Notes: generated from the letters alone by a model not told the origin. Positions 25,587 to 33,844 are shown, counted from the stretch's first letter. The stretch is DNA of 64,000 nt from Lachnospiraceae bacterium (GCA_015056795.1 SVFO01000009.1:7501-71500), one strand, 5' to 3'. Program-made: numbers and translations.

Positions 25587-26009
25587 ATGAGGGCTCTTTG
25601 CATTCGTAATCGGAAAGAATTTGTAATTGCCATGAGAAAGGCATTGAATAATTTAAGGGCAGCCAAGGCTGATCTGGACTGCGCAAGGGGATGGGGGATT
25701 ATTGATATTTGCGGAGGAGGTCTCTTCGTGACCATGCTCAAGCAAACAAAAATGGAGGAGGCCACGGAACATCTGAAAACCTCCATGCGTTATTTGCAGA
25801 GCTATCGTCGGGATAATGACTCCACGGACTATGTTCACCAGGATTATTTGCGTTTAGGGGAATTTGCGACATCCGCTGATTACCTTCTGGATAATCCGAT
25901 CACGGACATTTATGTACAGAAAAGGATCAACAGCTTGAGAAGAAGGATCGAGGAAGCCATTGTCAGCATGGAATTTCTTCTGGAGGAAGCAGGCTATACG
26001 GAGGTTTGA
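25587..26009 (+). CDS. unknown helical 140-aa protein
   Basis: Not recognised. AAGGGAGAT precedes the ATG. The protein is mostly helical and charged, with a Gly-rich stretch in the middle (GWGIIDICGGGLFVTMLKQTKMEEATEHLKTSMRYL), resembling small cytoplasmic helical-bundle proteins. No signal peptide or membrane helix is convincing. It is followed by a strong terminator, so it is a single-gene unit or the end of the symporter operon (126 bases upstream). Confidence 0.6.
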   Translation: MRALCIRNRKEFVIAMRKALNNLRAAKADLDCARGWGIIDICGGGLFVTMLKQTKMEEATEHLKTSMRYLQSYRRDNDSTDYVHQDYLRLGEFATSADYLLDNPITDIYVQKRINSLRRRIEEAIVSMEFLLEEAGYTEV

Positions 26010-26026
26010 AAATTCGACAGCAGACA

Positions 26027-26077
26027 AAAAGTCCTATGACATTTGCAATTCAACTTGCAAATCTCATAGGACTTTTG
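26027..26077 (+). terminator. long hairpin terminator
   Basis: AAAAGTCCTATGA (26027-26039) pairs perfectly with TCATAGGACTTTT (26064-26076), and inside it ATTTGCAA pairs with TTGCAAAT. The A-run before and T-run after allow termination in both directions. Confidence 0.8.
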
Positions 26078-26164
26078 CTATATCATGTTAATTGAATCTC
26101 TTGCATTTTGCTCAATTTTGCCGTATTATATAGTAAATCAGACAAATATGGCATGCAATAACCA

Positions 26165-26214
26165 TTATAAATGTCTGAAAATATGAAAAAATAATTATTT
26201 TCAGACATTTATAA
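26165..26214. repeat. perfect 19-bp inverted repeat before a truncated ATPase gene
   Basis: TTATAAATGTCTGAAAATA (26165-26183) and its exact complement (26196-26214) are separated by 12 A/T-rich bases plus one G. The dyad ends 19 bases before the GTG start at 26234. It could be a regulator operator, a 5-prime hairpin over the ribosome binding site, or the scar of a small mobile repeat. Confidence 0.75.
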
Positions 26215-26233
26215 CTAATGGAGGCGATGAGCG

Positions 26234-26368
26234 GTGAATATAATCGGTAGAAAAGAAGAACAGAAAATGCTTACGGATTGTTTGGATTCTGGACGTCCGG
26301 AATTTATGGTAGTATATGGCAGAAGGCTTTTTTTATGTGGCAACAATTCGTTGAAAATACTAATGTAA
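26234..26368 (+). pseudogene. N-terminal remnant of an ATPase_2-type AAA ATPase gene
   Basis: GTG start with GGAGG upstream. The translation begins MNIIGRKEEQKMLTDCLDSG and continues RPEFMVVYGRR, the classic opening of archaeal-type ATPase_2/DUF234 proteins, which normally continue into a Walker A (GRRRVGKT). Here the frame runs RLFLCGNNSLKILM and stops, so the P-loop and some 400 residues are lost. The rest is not present downstream; the next promoter and gene take over at 26351. Confidence 0.7.
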
Positions 26369-26379
26369 TGAATTATAAT
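26351..26379 (+). promoter_or_regulatory. promoter of the REC-GGDEF-EAL gene
   Basis: TTGAAA (26351-26356), a 17-base spacer and TATAAT (26374-26379), about 98 bases before the gene start. It overlaps the end of the truncated ATPase frame. Confidence 0.65.
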
Positions 26380-26476
26380 AATATATGCGTTTGGAGTGGA
26401 AGGTACGGTGATTTCTGGGGCTGTACGGGATATCCAGACGGTAGGTATACGGAGAAACAAAGGAGGAAGATAAAGG

Positions 26477-28171
26477 ATGAGCGGCTACGATGACTATATT
26501 TCCAATGGGAAGCGGCATATTTTAGTAGCAGATGATGAGTTTATCAACCGTGAACTTTTGGAAAATATTCTTGGGGATGAATATGATGTCTTGAAGGCGG
26601 AAGACGGAGAGATGGCCTATGAAATGATCAAGCAGAATCGGAATACGATTTCCCTGATCCTGTTAGATCTCATGATGCCAAAGCTGAGCGGTCTTGAGCT
26701 GCTCACGTGTCTCAAACAGGATTCTGAGCTGAAGGGGATTCCCGTCATTGTTCTTACCTCGGATCAGCAGTCGGAGGTCGAGAGCCTGAAAAAGGGCGCG
26801 GCTGACTTCATTCCAAAGCCCTATCCTCAGCCTGACGTCATTAAGGCCAGAATTTCAAAGTCGATAGAGCTTGCGGAGGATCGCCAGATCATCAGTGCGA
26901 CGGAGAAGGATGCACTGACAGGGCTTTATACGAGCGAATATTTCTTCCGTTATGGCGAGCAGCTTGACAAGTTTTATCCGACCTGCGACATGGATGCGCT
27001 TTGTATTGACGTGGATCACTTTCATGTTTTGAATGAGCGCTTTGGCATTGCGAAGGGTGACGAGATCCTTAGAAGCATTGCCCAGCGCCTGAATTCTATC
27101 TTCGATGATTCTCGAGCGATCCTGTGTAGGAAGGCAGCTGATACATTCCTTGTCTATTGTCTTCATCGCGACGACTATGAAAAGGTGGCAGAGCAGGCTT
27201 CGGAGGTAAGTGCGGAGCTTTCTGCAGCGATTAAACTACGTATCGGGGTATATGCAAACTGTGACAAAAAGCTTGCCATGCATTCGCGCTTTGACCGTGC
27301 TAAGCTTGCTGCTGATAAGATACGTAATAATTACTCCGTCTTTGTGAGCTACTTCAAGGAATCCTTGATTGAGAAGGAGTTGTTTGCGGAGAAGCTGGTT
27401 GCGGAATTTCCAAAGGCCTTATCCGAGAAGCAATTTCAGGTGTACTTCCAGCCGAAGTTCGACGTGCGCGGGGGCAAGCCTGTTTTGGCAAGTGCGGAGG
27501 CCCTTGTCCGCTGGTTACATCCCACGCTTGGAATGATCTCGCCGGGTGCCTTCATTCCGCTTTTTGAGGAGGATGGCTTGATCGCGAAGCTGGATGAGTA
27601 TGTGTGGCGCGGTACTGCGGAGAAGATTGCCGACTGGAAATCTCGCCTTGGCATATCTGTTCCGGTTTCGGTGAATCTTTCGCGCGCGGAGATGTATGAT
27701 CCAAAGCTTGTGGAATTGGTGGAGCAAATCGCTCTTGAAAATGGAATCACGACGAAGGACTTGTATCTTGAGATCACGGAATCTGCCTATGTGAGGGACG
27801 CAGATCAAATCGTGGAGAGGGTTACGGATTTAAGAAATCACGGCTTCTTCATTGAGATGGATGATTTCGGCTCGGGGTATTCTTCCCTGAACATGATTGC
27901 GGAGCTCCCGATTGACGCATTAAAACTTGACATGAAATTCATCAGGACTGCTTTTGAAAAGCAGAATGACACGAGAATGATCAGCATCGTAATCGATATT
28001 GCAGATTATCTTGGGGTACCCGTCATTGCGGAGGGTGTCGAGACGGAGGAGCAGTATCTTGAGTTAAAGAAGCTGGGCTGTGCAATCATTCAGGGGTATT
28101 ATTTCTCGAAGCCCGTGCCAGCTGCGGAATTTGAAAAGTTTCTTCTTGAGAAGAAAGCTAACGAAGGATGA
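26477..28171 (+). CDS. response regulator with degenerate GGDEF and intact EAL domain
   Basis: A 564-aa protein with three domains: receiver (about 14-130, phospho-acceptor Asp64 in LILLDLMMP, Lys in FIPKPYP), GGDEF-like (about 140-290) and EAL (about 305-555). The GGDEF active site reads RKAAD (218-222), so cyclase activity is unlikely. The EAL site is complete: EAL (341-343), VNLSR, LEITES, EMDDFGSGYSSL, KLDMKF and AEGVE, so c-di-GMP hydrolysis controlled by phosphorylation is predicted. The Hpt gene overlaps its stop region, pointing to a phosphorelay. Confidence 0.92.
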   Translation: MSGYDDYISNGKRHILVADDEFINRELLENILGDEYDVLKAEDGEMAYEMIKQNRNTISLILLDLMMPKLSGLELLTCLKQDSELKGIPVIVLTSDQQSEVESLKKGAADFIPKPYPQPDVIKARISKSIELAEDRQIISATEKDALTGLYTSEYFFRYGEQLDKFYPTCDMDALCIDVDHFHVLNERFGIAKGDEILRSIAQRLNSIFDDSRAILCRKAADTFLVYCLHRDDYEKVAEQASEVSAELSAAIKLRIGVYANCDKKLAMHSRFDRAKLAADKIRNNYSVFVSYFKESLIEKELFAEKLVAEFPKALSEKQFQVYFQPKFDVRGGKPVLASAEALVRWLHPTLGMISPGAFIPLFEEDGLIAKLDEYVWRGTAEKIADWKSRLGISVPVSVNLSRAEMYDPKLVELVEQIALENGITTKDLYLEITESAYVRDADQIVERVTDLRNHGFFIEMDDFGSGYSSLNMIAELPIDALKLDMKFIRTAFEKQNDTRMISIVIDIADYLGVPVIAEGVETEEQYLELKKLGCAIIQGYYFSKPVPAAEFEKFLLEKKANEG

Positions 28172-28185
28172 AAGGAGAGATACAG

Positions 28186-28530
28186 ATGTTGACGATCGAA
28201 GCATTAAAGGAGTTTGGCGTTAATACGGAGGAAGGTCTTGCGCGCTGCATGAACAACCAGGCGTTTTATTTGAAGCTGATCGATAAGGTTCTTGAGGACA
28301 AGAATTTTGCATCTCTCGAGCAGGCCATAGCGGAGGGGGATCTTGCCGCTGCTTTTGAAGCTGCCCATTCCTTAAAGGGAGTTCTAGGCAATCTTTCCAT
28401 CACGCCGATGTTTGAGCCTGTCAAGGAGATGACGGAGTTCTTGAGAGCTAGAACGGAAATGGATTATCAGCCCTATGTTGAGCAGATCAAGGAGAAGAGG
28501 GCGCAGCTTAAGCAATTGATTAATGAATAA
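28186..28530 (+). CDS. Hpt phosphotransfer domain protein
   Basis: A 114-aa stand-alone Hpt protein. The phospho-accepting His61 lies in AAHSLKGVLGNL, the standard HxxKG motif. The ATG at 28186 follows AAAGGAGAG; an in-frame ATG at 28168 overlaps the preceding stop and is less likely. It probably hands phosphate to or from the receiver domain of the EAL protein just upstream; the kinase that starts the relay is not in the window. Confidence 0.88.
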   Translation: MLTIEALKEFGVNTEEGLARCMNNQAFYLKLIDKVLEDKNFASLEQAIAEGDLAAAFEAAHSLKGVLGNLSITPMFEPVKEMTEFLRARTEMDYQPYVEQIKEKRAQLKQLINE

Positions 28531-28617
28531 GGAGCCCCGGAGACGAGAATCTGTAAGCAGTAATTGGTTTGACGGGAATGATGGACAAAAAATGATAGAC
28601 CAAAATAAAAATATGGC

Positions 28618-28647
28618 TTGACAGAATTCGGATGGATGAATTATAAT
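28618..28647 (+). promoter_or_regulatory. promoter of the c-di-GMP riboswitch transcript
   Basis: TTGACA (28618-28623), an 18-base spacer and TATAAT (28642-28647). Transcription would begin near 28654, about 20 bases before the aptamer. Confidence 0.75.
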
Positions 28648-28673
28648 TTAATTACTATTTCAAAATGATAATA

Positions 28674-28752
28674 ATACGAATCAGCAAAACAGCCGAAAGG
28701 CTGCGACGCAAAGCTAGTAGGGCCTGTAAAATGGTAGCCAGTTGCAATGTAT
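28674..28752 (+). ncRNA. c-di-GMP-I (GEMM-I) riboswitch aptamer
   Basis: The conserved core is easy to read: CAGCAAAAC, a short hairpin AGCC-GAAA-GGCT (GNRA tetraloop), GCGACGCAAAGCTAGTAGGG with the invariant GACGCAAAGC, then GCCTGTAAAATGGTAGCCAG, whose GGTAGCC is the second conserved strand. The order and spacing fit the GEMM-I class that binds cyclic di-GMP. Boundaries are approximate because the P1 stem is poorly paired. It is followed at once by a terminator-like hairpin and by genes that include a GGDEF-EAL enzyme. Confidence 0.88.
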
Positions 28753-28755
28753 GTT

Positions 28756-28800
28756 AGAGCATCGGGATGACCCTATCGGCATCTTAGATGCTCTTTTCTA
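28756..28800 (+). terminator. terminator hairpin of the c-di-GMP riboswitch
   Basis: AGAGCATC (28756-28763) pairs with GATGCTCT (28787-28794), with an inner GGG-ATGA-CCC helix, then TTTT. It is the expression platform; whether the ligand promotes or prevents it cannot be told by eye. Confidence 0.65.
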
Positions 28801-28817
28801 TGGAGGTAGACAAGATT

Positions 28818-29015
28818 ATGGACGCATTTATGACAATTAAGGAAACTGCTTCATTATGGAATCTGACGGAGAGACGAGTACAAAAAATGTGCTCCGACGG
28901 ATTGATTGAGGGCGTACAGAAATTTGGAAATTCTTGGGCAATCCCAAGGGAAGCAAAACGCCCCAAGGACGGAAGAGTAACGACGGGACAGTATCGCAAT
29001 TGGAGAAAGAAATAA
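28818..29015 (+). CDS. small excisionase-like HTH protein
   Basis: A 65-aa DNA-binding protein. The sequence MTIKETASLWNLTERRVQKM, then CSDGLIEGVQKFGNSWAIPREAKRP, is the winged-helix form of MerR/excisionase-type helix-turn-helix proteins (helix, recognition helix, wing, then a Trp-Ala-Ile-Pro strand). The ATG at 28818 follows GGAGGT; an upstream in-frame ATG at 28788 lies in the terminator stem. It is the first gene behind the riboswitch and may act as a c-di-GMP-controlled regulator. Confidence 0.8.
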   Translation: MDAFMTIKETASLWNLTERRVQKMCSDGLIEGVQKFGNSWAIPREAKRPKDGRVTTGQYRNWRKK

Positions 29016-29040
29016 TCCCCTCATGCTTGGAGGTTTACCT

Positions 29041-30792
29041 ATGAGACAAGGAACTTCAGAACCAACAAAGAAGCGTCTTCTTCAAAAAACGCTGGATAGC
29101 TTGGATGCCAGCAGAAGGGCGCCTAGAAGCTTTTATGTACTAATGTTGTTAATTCATGTGGTTACGTCCTTGGCGGTCCCGAACATTTCCAGGGCACAAA
29201 CGATTGTAACTCTGTTTGGAATGCAGATCCCCATGGCGGCCTTCGCTGGCGTGGTTTCTTCGCTTGGAAACATTTGCATTATTATGCTGACGGTATTCTG
29301 TGGAAAGCTAGGCTTTTTTACTGCCTTAATCGTATTGCTGGCACAATTCCCGATGCTTGCGATGAATATTATACGGAGTCATGCCTATAATAGCATCCCT
29401 GGCTTCTTTACCAATATTCTGACGCTGATCACGATCAGTATTATTTACGTGAACATGCGTCAGGCGGAAAAGTATCAGGACAGGATTCGTAATCAGGCGG
29501 TTACGGATAGCCTCACGGGAATCCCGAATCGTTTTGCGTGCTCCGAGCTGGTGGTTAATCTCGTGGAGCAGGGCAAGAAATTTATTACCGTTTCCATCGA
29601 TCTGAATAATTTCAAGAGCATCAATGACAGCATGGGATTTGGCGCTGGTAATGAGGCGCTGAAAACCGTTGCATCGCGGTGGAAGGCCATCGCGGACGGT
29701 GGTCTCTCGGATACGCTTGACTTTATCGCAAGACTGAGCGGCGATGAATTTGCGCTGGTCATTCGCGATTATGATTCGGAGGAAGAGATTTTAAGGACGA
29801 TCCAGAAATACAAGGATGCGCTTCAGGAAAAGATGACGGTTGATAACTGTGATTTCTATGTCAGTGCAAGCTTTGGCTATGCGGAATACCCTACGGATTC
29901 CGATAAGATGGATACTTTGATCTCGTATGCCGATGCAGCCATGCTGGAGGCAAAGCGTTCTGGCAATAGCGACAGGATCGTTCGTTTTACGCCTGAGCTC
30001 TTAAAGGAAGAGCATACGCTGGAGATTGAAAAGAAGATCCGTGCTGCCTTGGAAAAGGATGGCGTTTTCTTCCACCTTCAGCCCCAGTTTGACATGAACC
30101 AGAAGCTTCGTGGTTTCGAAGCGCTGGCCCGCATCAGGGATGAGGACGGAAAGATGATCAGCCCTGGCGAATTCATTCCCGTGGCTGAGAAGGTCGGTCT
30201 GGTGGATAAGATTGACGTTACCGTCTTTCGGAAATCTGCAGCGTTCTTTGGTCAACTCTTAAAAAAGACGAATTCGGACATTACCTTGAGCGTCAATGTG
30301 TCCGTAAGGCATTTGATGAAGAACGATTTCCTGCAAGAGACCAAGGATATTCTGGAGTGTAATGGCATCCCCGCGAAGAATCTGGAAGTCGAGATCACCG
30401 AGTCCGTTATGATCGATTCGGCGGAAAGAGCGCTAAGATGCATTAACTCCCTGAAGGATATGGGCGTTCAGATCGCAATTGATGATTTTGGTACGGGATA
30501 TTCTTCCCTGAGTTACTTAAATAGCTTTCCTGCAGACCTCTTAAAGATTGATAAGTCCTTTGTGGATAAGATGAACGACAGTGATTCCATGAGGCAGTAT
30601 GTGGCCGCAATTATTTCCATGGGACACATCATGGGCTTTGACGTCATTTCCGAGGGCGTGGAAAAGCAGCAACAGATTGATACACTTCAGAGCATTGACT
30701 GTGACTTCATTCAAGGCTTCCTTTGGGGAAAGCCTTTACCGGCTGAGGAAGCAGAAAAGGTTGCGGTAGAGAACGCAGAGCGCTTTAAATGA
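29041..30792 (+). CDS. membrane GGDEF-EAL protein (c-di-GMP turnover)
   Basis: A 583-aa protein. GGAGGT lies 7 bases before the ATG at 29041, better than the in-frame ATG at 29023. Three to four membrane helices (about 30-140) are followed by a GGDEF domain (about 150-310) with SGDEF at 233-237 and SIDLNNFKSIND, so it may still make c-di-GMP, and by an EAL domain (about 325-575) with EAL (360-362), SVNVS, EITESV, IDDFGTGYSSL, KIDKSF and SEGVE, all intact. No RxxD inhibitory site precedes SGDEF. The enzyme lies behind a c-di-GMP riboswitch, which suggests feedback. Confidence 0.92.
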   Translation: MRQGTSEPTKKRLLQKTLDSLDASRRAPRSFYVLMLLIHVVTSLAVPNISRAQTIVTLFGMQIPMAAFAGVVSSLGNICIIMLTVFCGKLGFFTALIVLLAQFPMLAMNIIRSHAYNSIPGFFTNILTLITISIIYVNMRQAEKYQDRIRNQAVTDSLTGIPNRFACSELVVNLVEQGKKFITVSIDLNNFKSINDSMGFGAGNEALKTVASRWKAIADGGLSDTLDFIARLSGDEFALVIRDYDSEEEILRTIQKYKDALQEKMTVDNCDFYVSASFGYAEYPTDSDKMDTLISYADAAMLEAKRSGNSDRIVRFTPELLKEEHTLEIEKKIRAALEKDGVFFHLQPQFDMNQKLRGFEALARIRDEDGKMISPGEFIPVAEKVGLVDKIDVTVFRKSAAFFGQLLKKTNSDITLSVNVSVRHLMKNDFLQETKDILECNGIPAKNLEVEITESVMIDSAERALRCINSLKDMGVQIAIDDFGTGYSSLSYLNSFPADLLKIDKSFVDKMNDSDSMRQYVAAIISMGHIMGFDVISEGVEKQQQIDTLQSIDCDFIQGFLWGKPLPAEEAEKVAVENAERFK

Positions 30793-30962
30793 TTAGGGAA
30801 CAGTAGGCTTAGGCCCGCAAGGAAGATTATCCCATGTTGGTCTTTATGACCATGACTGCCGTTTTGTGTTTGACTATGCCGCTGTTTATGGAAAACATGG
30901 CAACCCATTGGTTTAACGTTACGATCACGATTGATCTCACGAGATTTTTAGAGAAAGGAACT

Positions 30963-30991
30963 AGAAAAATCTGCACTTTTCGATTATAATG
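30963..30991 (+). promoter_or_regulatory. probable promoter of the anti-sigma-like/STAS pair
   Basis: TATAAT at 30986-30991 with a weak TAGAAA 17 bases upstream, 43 bases before the gene start. The 240 bases before it (30793-31033) hold no gene that I can see. Confidence 0.45.
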
Positions 30992-31033
30992 ATAGGTAGA
31001 TGAGCTCTTACTAATAACGAGAGGAGAGAAGGC

Positions 31034-31642
31034 ATGAAGACAAAGAAGATTTTTGTAAACAACCAGGAGCTTGGCATGGAGGATGCTCTTATCCTGACGG
31101 AAGGCTTGGGCATGGAGCAGGGGCTGGAAGTAAAGCAGCTGCGTCGCCTTCGTCTTCTGGCAGAAGAGCTGTTTGGCATGCTTCGAAGCATCACTGGCGT
31201 TGTGGAAGCCGACTATTGGGTTGAGTATGAAGCAAAGAGCTTTGAGGTTCATTTAAAGTCTGACGTGGGCCTTACGGAAGAAATGCGGAAGCAGTTTCTG
31301 GCAGCCTCCAGCAGCGGAGAGAACGCTGCAGCGAAGGGCTTTATGGGAAGACTGAAGGTTATGATTGCTGAGACTCTGTTTGGCAATACGGCATCGGATT
31401 CCATGATGTTTTCCGGATTGTCCATGGGACTGATGAGCATGGCAAGCCCGACGGCAATGGGCGCTGGAAGCACCTCTTATCTCTGGTCCATGCAGAAGTG
31501 CAAGGATGAGGCAGGAAAGAACGGAGAATCAGAGGTGTGGGACGAGCTGGAGAAATCCATCGTGGCAAACATCGCGGACGACGTTAAGGTAAAAATTGTT
31601 GGAACCAGCGTAGAGATTATAGTTTACAAGTCATTCGAATAG
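31034..31642 (+). CDS. degenerate GHKL/anti-sigma-like protein beside a STAS protein
   Basis: A 202-aa protein with GAGAGGAGAGAAGGC upstream. Residues 35-50 (QLRRLRLLAEELFGML) resemble the N-box helix of RsbW/SpoIIAB-type ATPases, and the C-terminal VKVKIVGTSVEIIVYK resembles their last strands. The middle 80-150 is a Met/Ser/Gly-rich insertion and no clear ATP lid is visible, so it may not be catalytic. The STAS gene lies 43 bases downstream, the usual partner of such proteins. It also resembles the N-terminal part of the symporter fusion at 23866. Confidence 0.55.
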   Translation: MKTKKIFVNNQELGMEDALILTEGLGMEQGLEVKQLRRLRLLAEELFGMLRSITGVVEADYWVEYEAKSFEVHLKSDVGLTEEMRKQFLAASSSGENAAAKGFMGRLKVMIAETLFGNTASDSMMFSGLSMGLMSMASPTAMGAGSTSYLWSMQKCKDEAGKNGESEVWDELEKSIVANIADDVKVKIVGTSVEIIVYKSFE

Positions 31643-31685
31643 AATCGTTTATCGACATAAAATTATCTGGAAAAGGAGAAAAAAC

Positions 31686-31982
31686 ATGAAAATTGAGAAG
31701 ACGCAGGAAGGAACCAAGCTGACGATTGCATTAGAGGGAAGACTGGACACCATGACGGCGCCTGAGCTGGATCAGGAGCTGAAGGTAGGTCTGGACGGCA
31801 TTACGAATCTGGAAATTGACATGGCGAAGCTGGAATATGTTTCTTCCGCTGGACTTAGAGTGTTGCTTTCCGCGCAGAAGGTTATGAATAAGCAGGGCGA
31901 AATGATCGTAAAGAACGCAAGCGAGCAGATCATGGAAGTCTTTGAAGTGACTGGCTTTACGGATATTCTTACGATTCAATAG
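31686..31982 (+). CDS. STAS-domain anti-sigma factor antagonist
   Basis: A 98-aa single STAS domain, the size of SpoIIAA/RsbV proteins. The phosphorylatable Ser is in YVSSAGLRVLL (Ser53 or Ser54); the start has AAAAGGAG. It should bind an anti-sigma-type kinase in its unphosphorylated form and release the partner. The most likely partner is the protein encoded just upstream; no sigma factor gene is in the window. Confidence 0.88.
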   Translation: MKIEKTQEGTKLTIALEGRLDTMTAPELDQELKVGLDGITNLEIDMAKLEYVSSAGLRVLLSAQKVMNKQGEMIVKNASEQIMEVFEVTGFTDILTIQ

Positions 31983-32083
31983 TCGGCAAATCTTACGTTC
32001 TTGTTAGAATTGGCGGCGAAACCGTTAGGAGGAAGCCTTTTCTACCGAATCCTTAATCTTTTCTAAAGGAATTCTGAAAGCCC

Positions 32084-32112
32084 TTGAATAGGGTAGTCGA
32101 GATTGCTATAAT
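32084..32112 (+). promoter_or_regulatory. promoter of the flippase-like gene
   Basis: TTGAAT (32084-32089), a 17-base spacer and TATAAT (32107-32112). A transcript starting near 32119 would have a very short leader before the first ATG at 32134. Confidence 0.65.
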
Positions 32113-32133
32113 GAAAGCCTGTAGGGGATTCCT

Positions 32134-33285
32134 ATGGGCTTTTATGTTTGTAGATGCTGCGTCGTCTGTCTTGTCTGGCAACGCATATGTTCAAATGAAG
32201 GGTGCAAGGGGATATTGGAAAGCTGTAACAAGAAACGAAAAAAGAATATGTTATGGGCACTGTTTTCGACGGTGCTTGCGATTTTGACGGTGCGCTGTAT
32301 TCTTAAGCAAAACAAGGACATGTCCTTGGGAGACCTCGTGGAAGTGATTCGTTCGGCAAAAGCGACCTATTTACTGTTAGGAGCCTTGGCTTCGGCACTG
32401 TTTGTCTGGTTTGAGAGCATTGCCCTACAAGCGATCCTAAGGCATACGAAATGCCCGCACGGTGGTCTTCAGACGCTGTTATACAGTGCTTCGGACATTT
32501 ATTTTTCAGGAATTACGCCTTCTGCCACGGGTGGTCAGCCAGCCAGCGCCTTCTTTATGATGAGAAATGGCATTTCAGGGGGCATGGCGACGGCGGTGCT
32601 GATCTTGAATTTGATGATGTATACCTTTTCCATTGTCTTCTTGGGGATTGTTTCGATCTTGCTTAAGCCGCATGCCTTTTTGGAGTTTGGCATCGCGTCA
32701 AAGATATTGATTGGCATTGGGTTCGTTGGACTTACGCTACTCTCCGTGATCTTTTTTATTCTGCTCAAGAAGGAGGACTTGATTTTCCGTCCGCTGTCTG
32801 CCCTGATTACCTTTCTCTGTAATAAGAGAATATTAAAGGGCAAGGAGCATAAGCTAAAGAGAATGGCGAAGATTCGGGAGGATTATGCAAGATGCTCCGC
32901 CCTTATTTCTGGCAGGAAGCGAATCCTGTTTGGGGCGTTCTTTTGGAATCTGGTGCAAAGAGCATGTCAGATGACGGTGCCGATGCTGGTATATGCAGCG
33001 CTGGGAGGACAGGCGGGAAAGATGCTCATGGTCTATGCAAAGCAATGTCTCGTCACCATTGGATACAATTTCATCCCCGTTCCTGGCGGCATGGGTGTCG
33101 CGGATTACCTGATGATAGATGGGTTTTCCAGCATCATGGGAGAGCAACTGGCCTTTAGCGTGGAGTTAATCAGCAGGGGATTGATGTTCTATATCTGCGT
33201 GGCCGCCAGCGGAGTTTTGACGCTGGTTGGGTATGTTTGGAGCGGACAACGTCAAAAGAAGCAACTGGTAAAAAGCAGTTCCTAA
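32134..33285 (+). CDS. LPG synthetase/flippase-like (YbhN-type) membrane protein
   Basis: An integral membrane protein of up to 383 aa with about eight helices of the lysylphosphatidylglycerol synthetase transmembrane (UPF0104/YbhN) family. Typical segments are SATGGQPASAFFM and IPVPGGMGVADYLM. It lacks the soluble aminoacyl-transferase domain, so it is more likely a flippase-like protein for lipids or glycolipids. The start is uncertain: ATG 32134 is close behind a weak AGGGGA, but family similarity only begins near residue 33, and ATG 32248 is also possible. Confidence 0.8.
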   Translation: MGFYVCRCCVVCLVWQRICSNEGCKGILESCNKKRKKNMLWALFSTVLAILTVRCILKQNKDMSLGDLVEVIRSAKATYLLLGALASALFVWFESIALQAILRHTKCPHGGLQTLLYSASDIYFSGITPSATGGQPASAFFMMRNGISGGMATAVLILNLMMYTFSIVFLGIVSILLKPHAFLEFGIASKILIGIGFVGLTLLSVIFFILLKKEDLIFRPLSALITFLCNKRILKGKEHKLKRMAKIREDYARCSALISGRKRILFGAFFWNLVQRACQMTVPMLVYAALGGQAGKMLMVYAKQCLVTIGYNFIPVPGGMGVADYLMIDGFSSIMGEQLAFSVELISRGLMFYICVAASGVLTLVGYVWSGQRQKKQLVKSSS

Positions 33286-33304
33286 CAAGAGAAGGAGGCA
33301 AGGT

Positions 33305-33808
33305 ATGGAATTTCAGGTAGACATTTTCGGACAGTTTGACAAGAAGTGGGCGCTGCTCACGGCAGGAGATGCAGAGAGCTTTAACACGATGACCATCAGC
33401 TGGGGCAGCCTTGGCACGATTTGGGGAAAGCCCGTGGCAACGACCTATGTTCGCACGTCGAGATATACGCACGAATTCATGGACAAGAATGAGTACTTTA
33501 CCGTAAGCTTTTTCCCTGAGGATTACAAGAAGGTGCTTGGCGTTCTGGGAACTATGTCTGGGCGCAACATGGATAAGATGCATGACAGCGGCCTTACGGC
33601 AAAGAAGGTTAATGTTACGAAGGCGAATGGCGAGAAGGCCGAGACGATGACCTTCCAGGAGGCGGAGGTGACGCTGGTTTGCAGAAAGCTGTTTATGCAA
33701 AGATTAGAGCCTGAAAACATTTTGGATGAGGGCGCCAGGAAGTTCTATGCAGGCGATGCGCCGCATGATGCTTACATCGGTGAGGTTGTGGAGATTCTTC
33801 GCGCTTAG
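33305..33808 (+). CDS. flavin reductase-like FMN-binding protein
   Basis: A 167-aa protein with GAAGGAGG upstream. KKWALLTAGDAESFNTMTISWGSLG is the FMN-contact opening of the flavin-reductase-like split barrel; YVRTSRYTHEF and YFTVSFFPEDYKKVLG complete it. It likely binds FMN and reduces or carries it; partner oxygenase or reductase is unknown. It lies 19 bases behind the flippase-like gene, so probably in the same transcript. Confidence 0.9.
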   Translation: MEFQVDIFGQFDKKWALLTAGDAESFNTMTISWGSLGTIWGKPVATTYVRTSRYTHEFMDKNEYFTVSFFPEDYKKVLGVLGTMSGRNMDKMHDSGLTAKKVNVTKANGEKAETMTFQEAEVTLVCRKLFMQRLEPENILDEGARKFYAGDAPHDAYIGEVVEILRA

Positions 33809-33816
33809 TATCAGAA

Positions 33817-33844
33817 TTGTTACATTTTATACCGCTGGTAGAAT
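33817..33844 (+). promoter_or_regulatory. candidate promoter of a short intergenic transcript
   Basis: TTGTTA (33817-33822), a 16-base spacer and TAGAAT (33839-33844), just after the flavin reductase gene. A good terminator lies at 34115. Confidence 0.4.
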
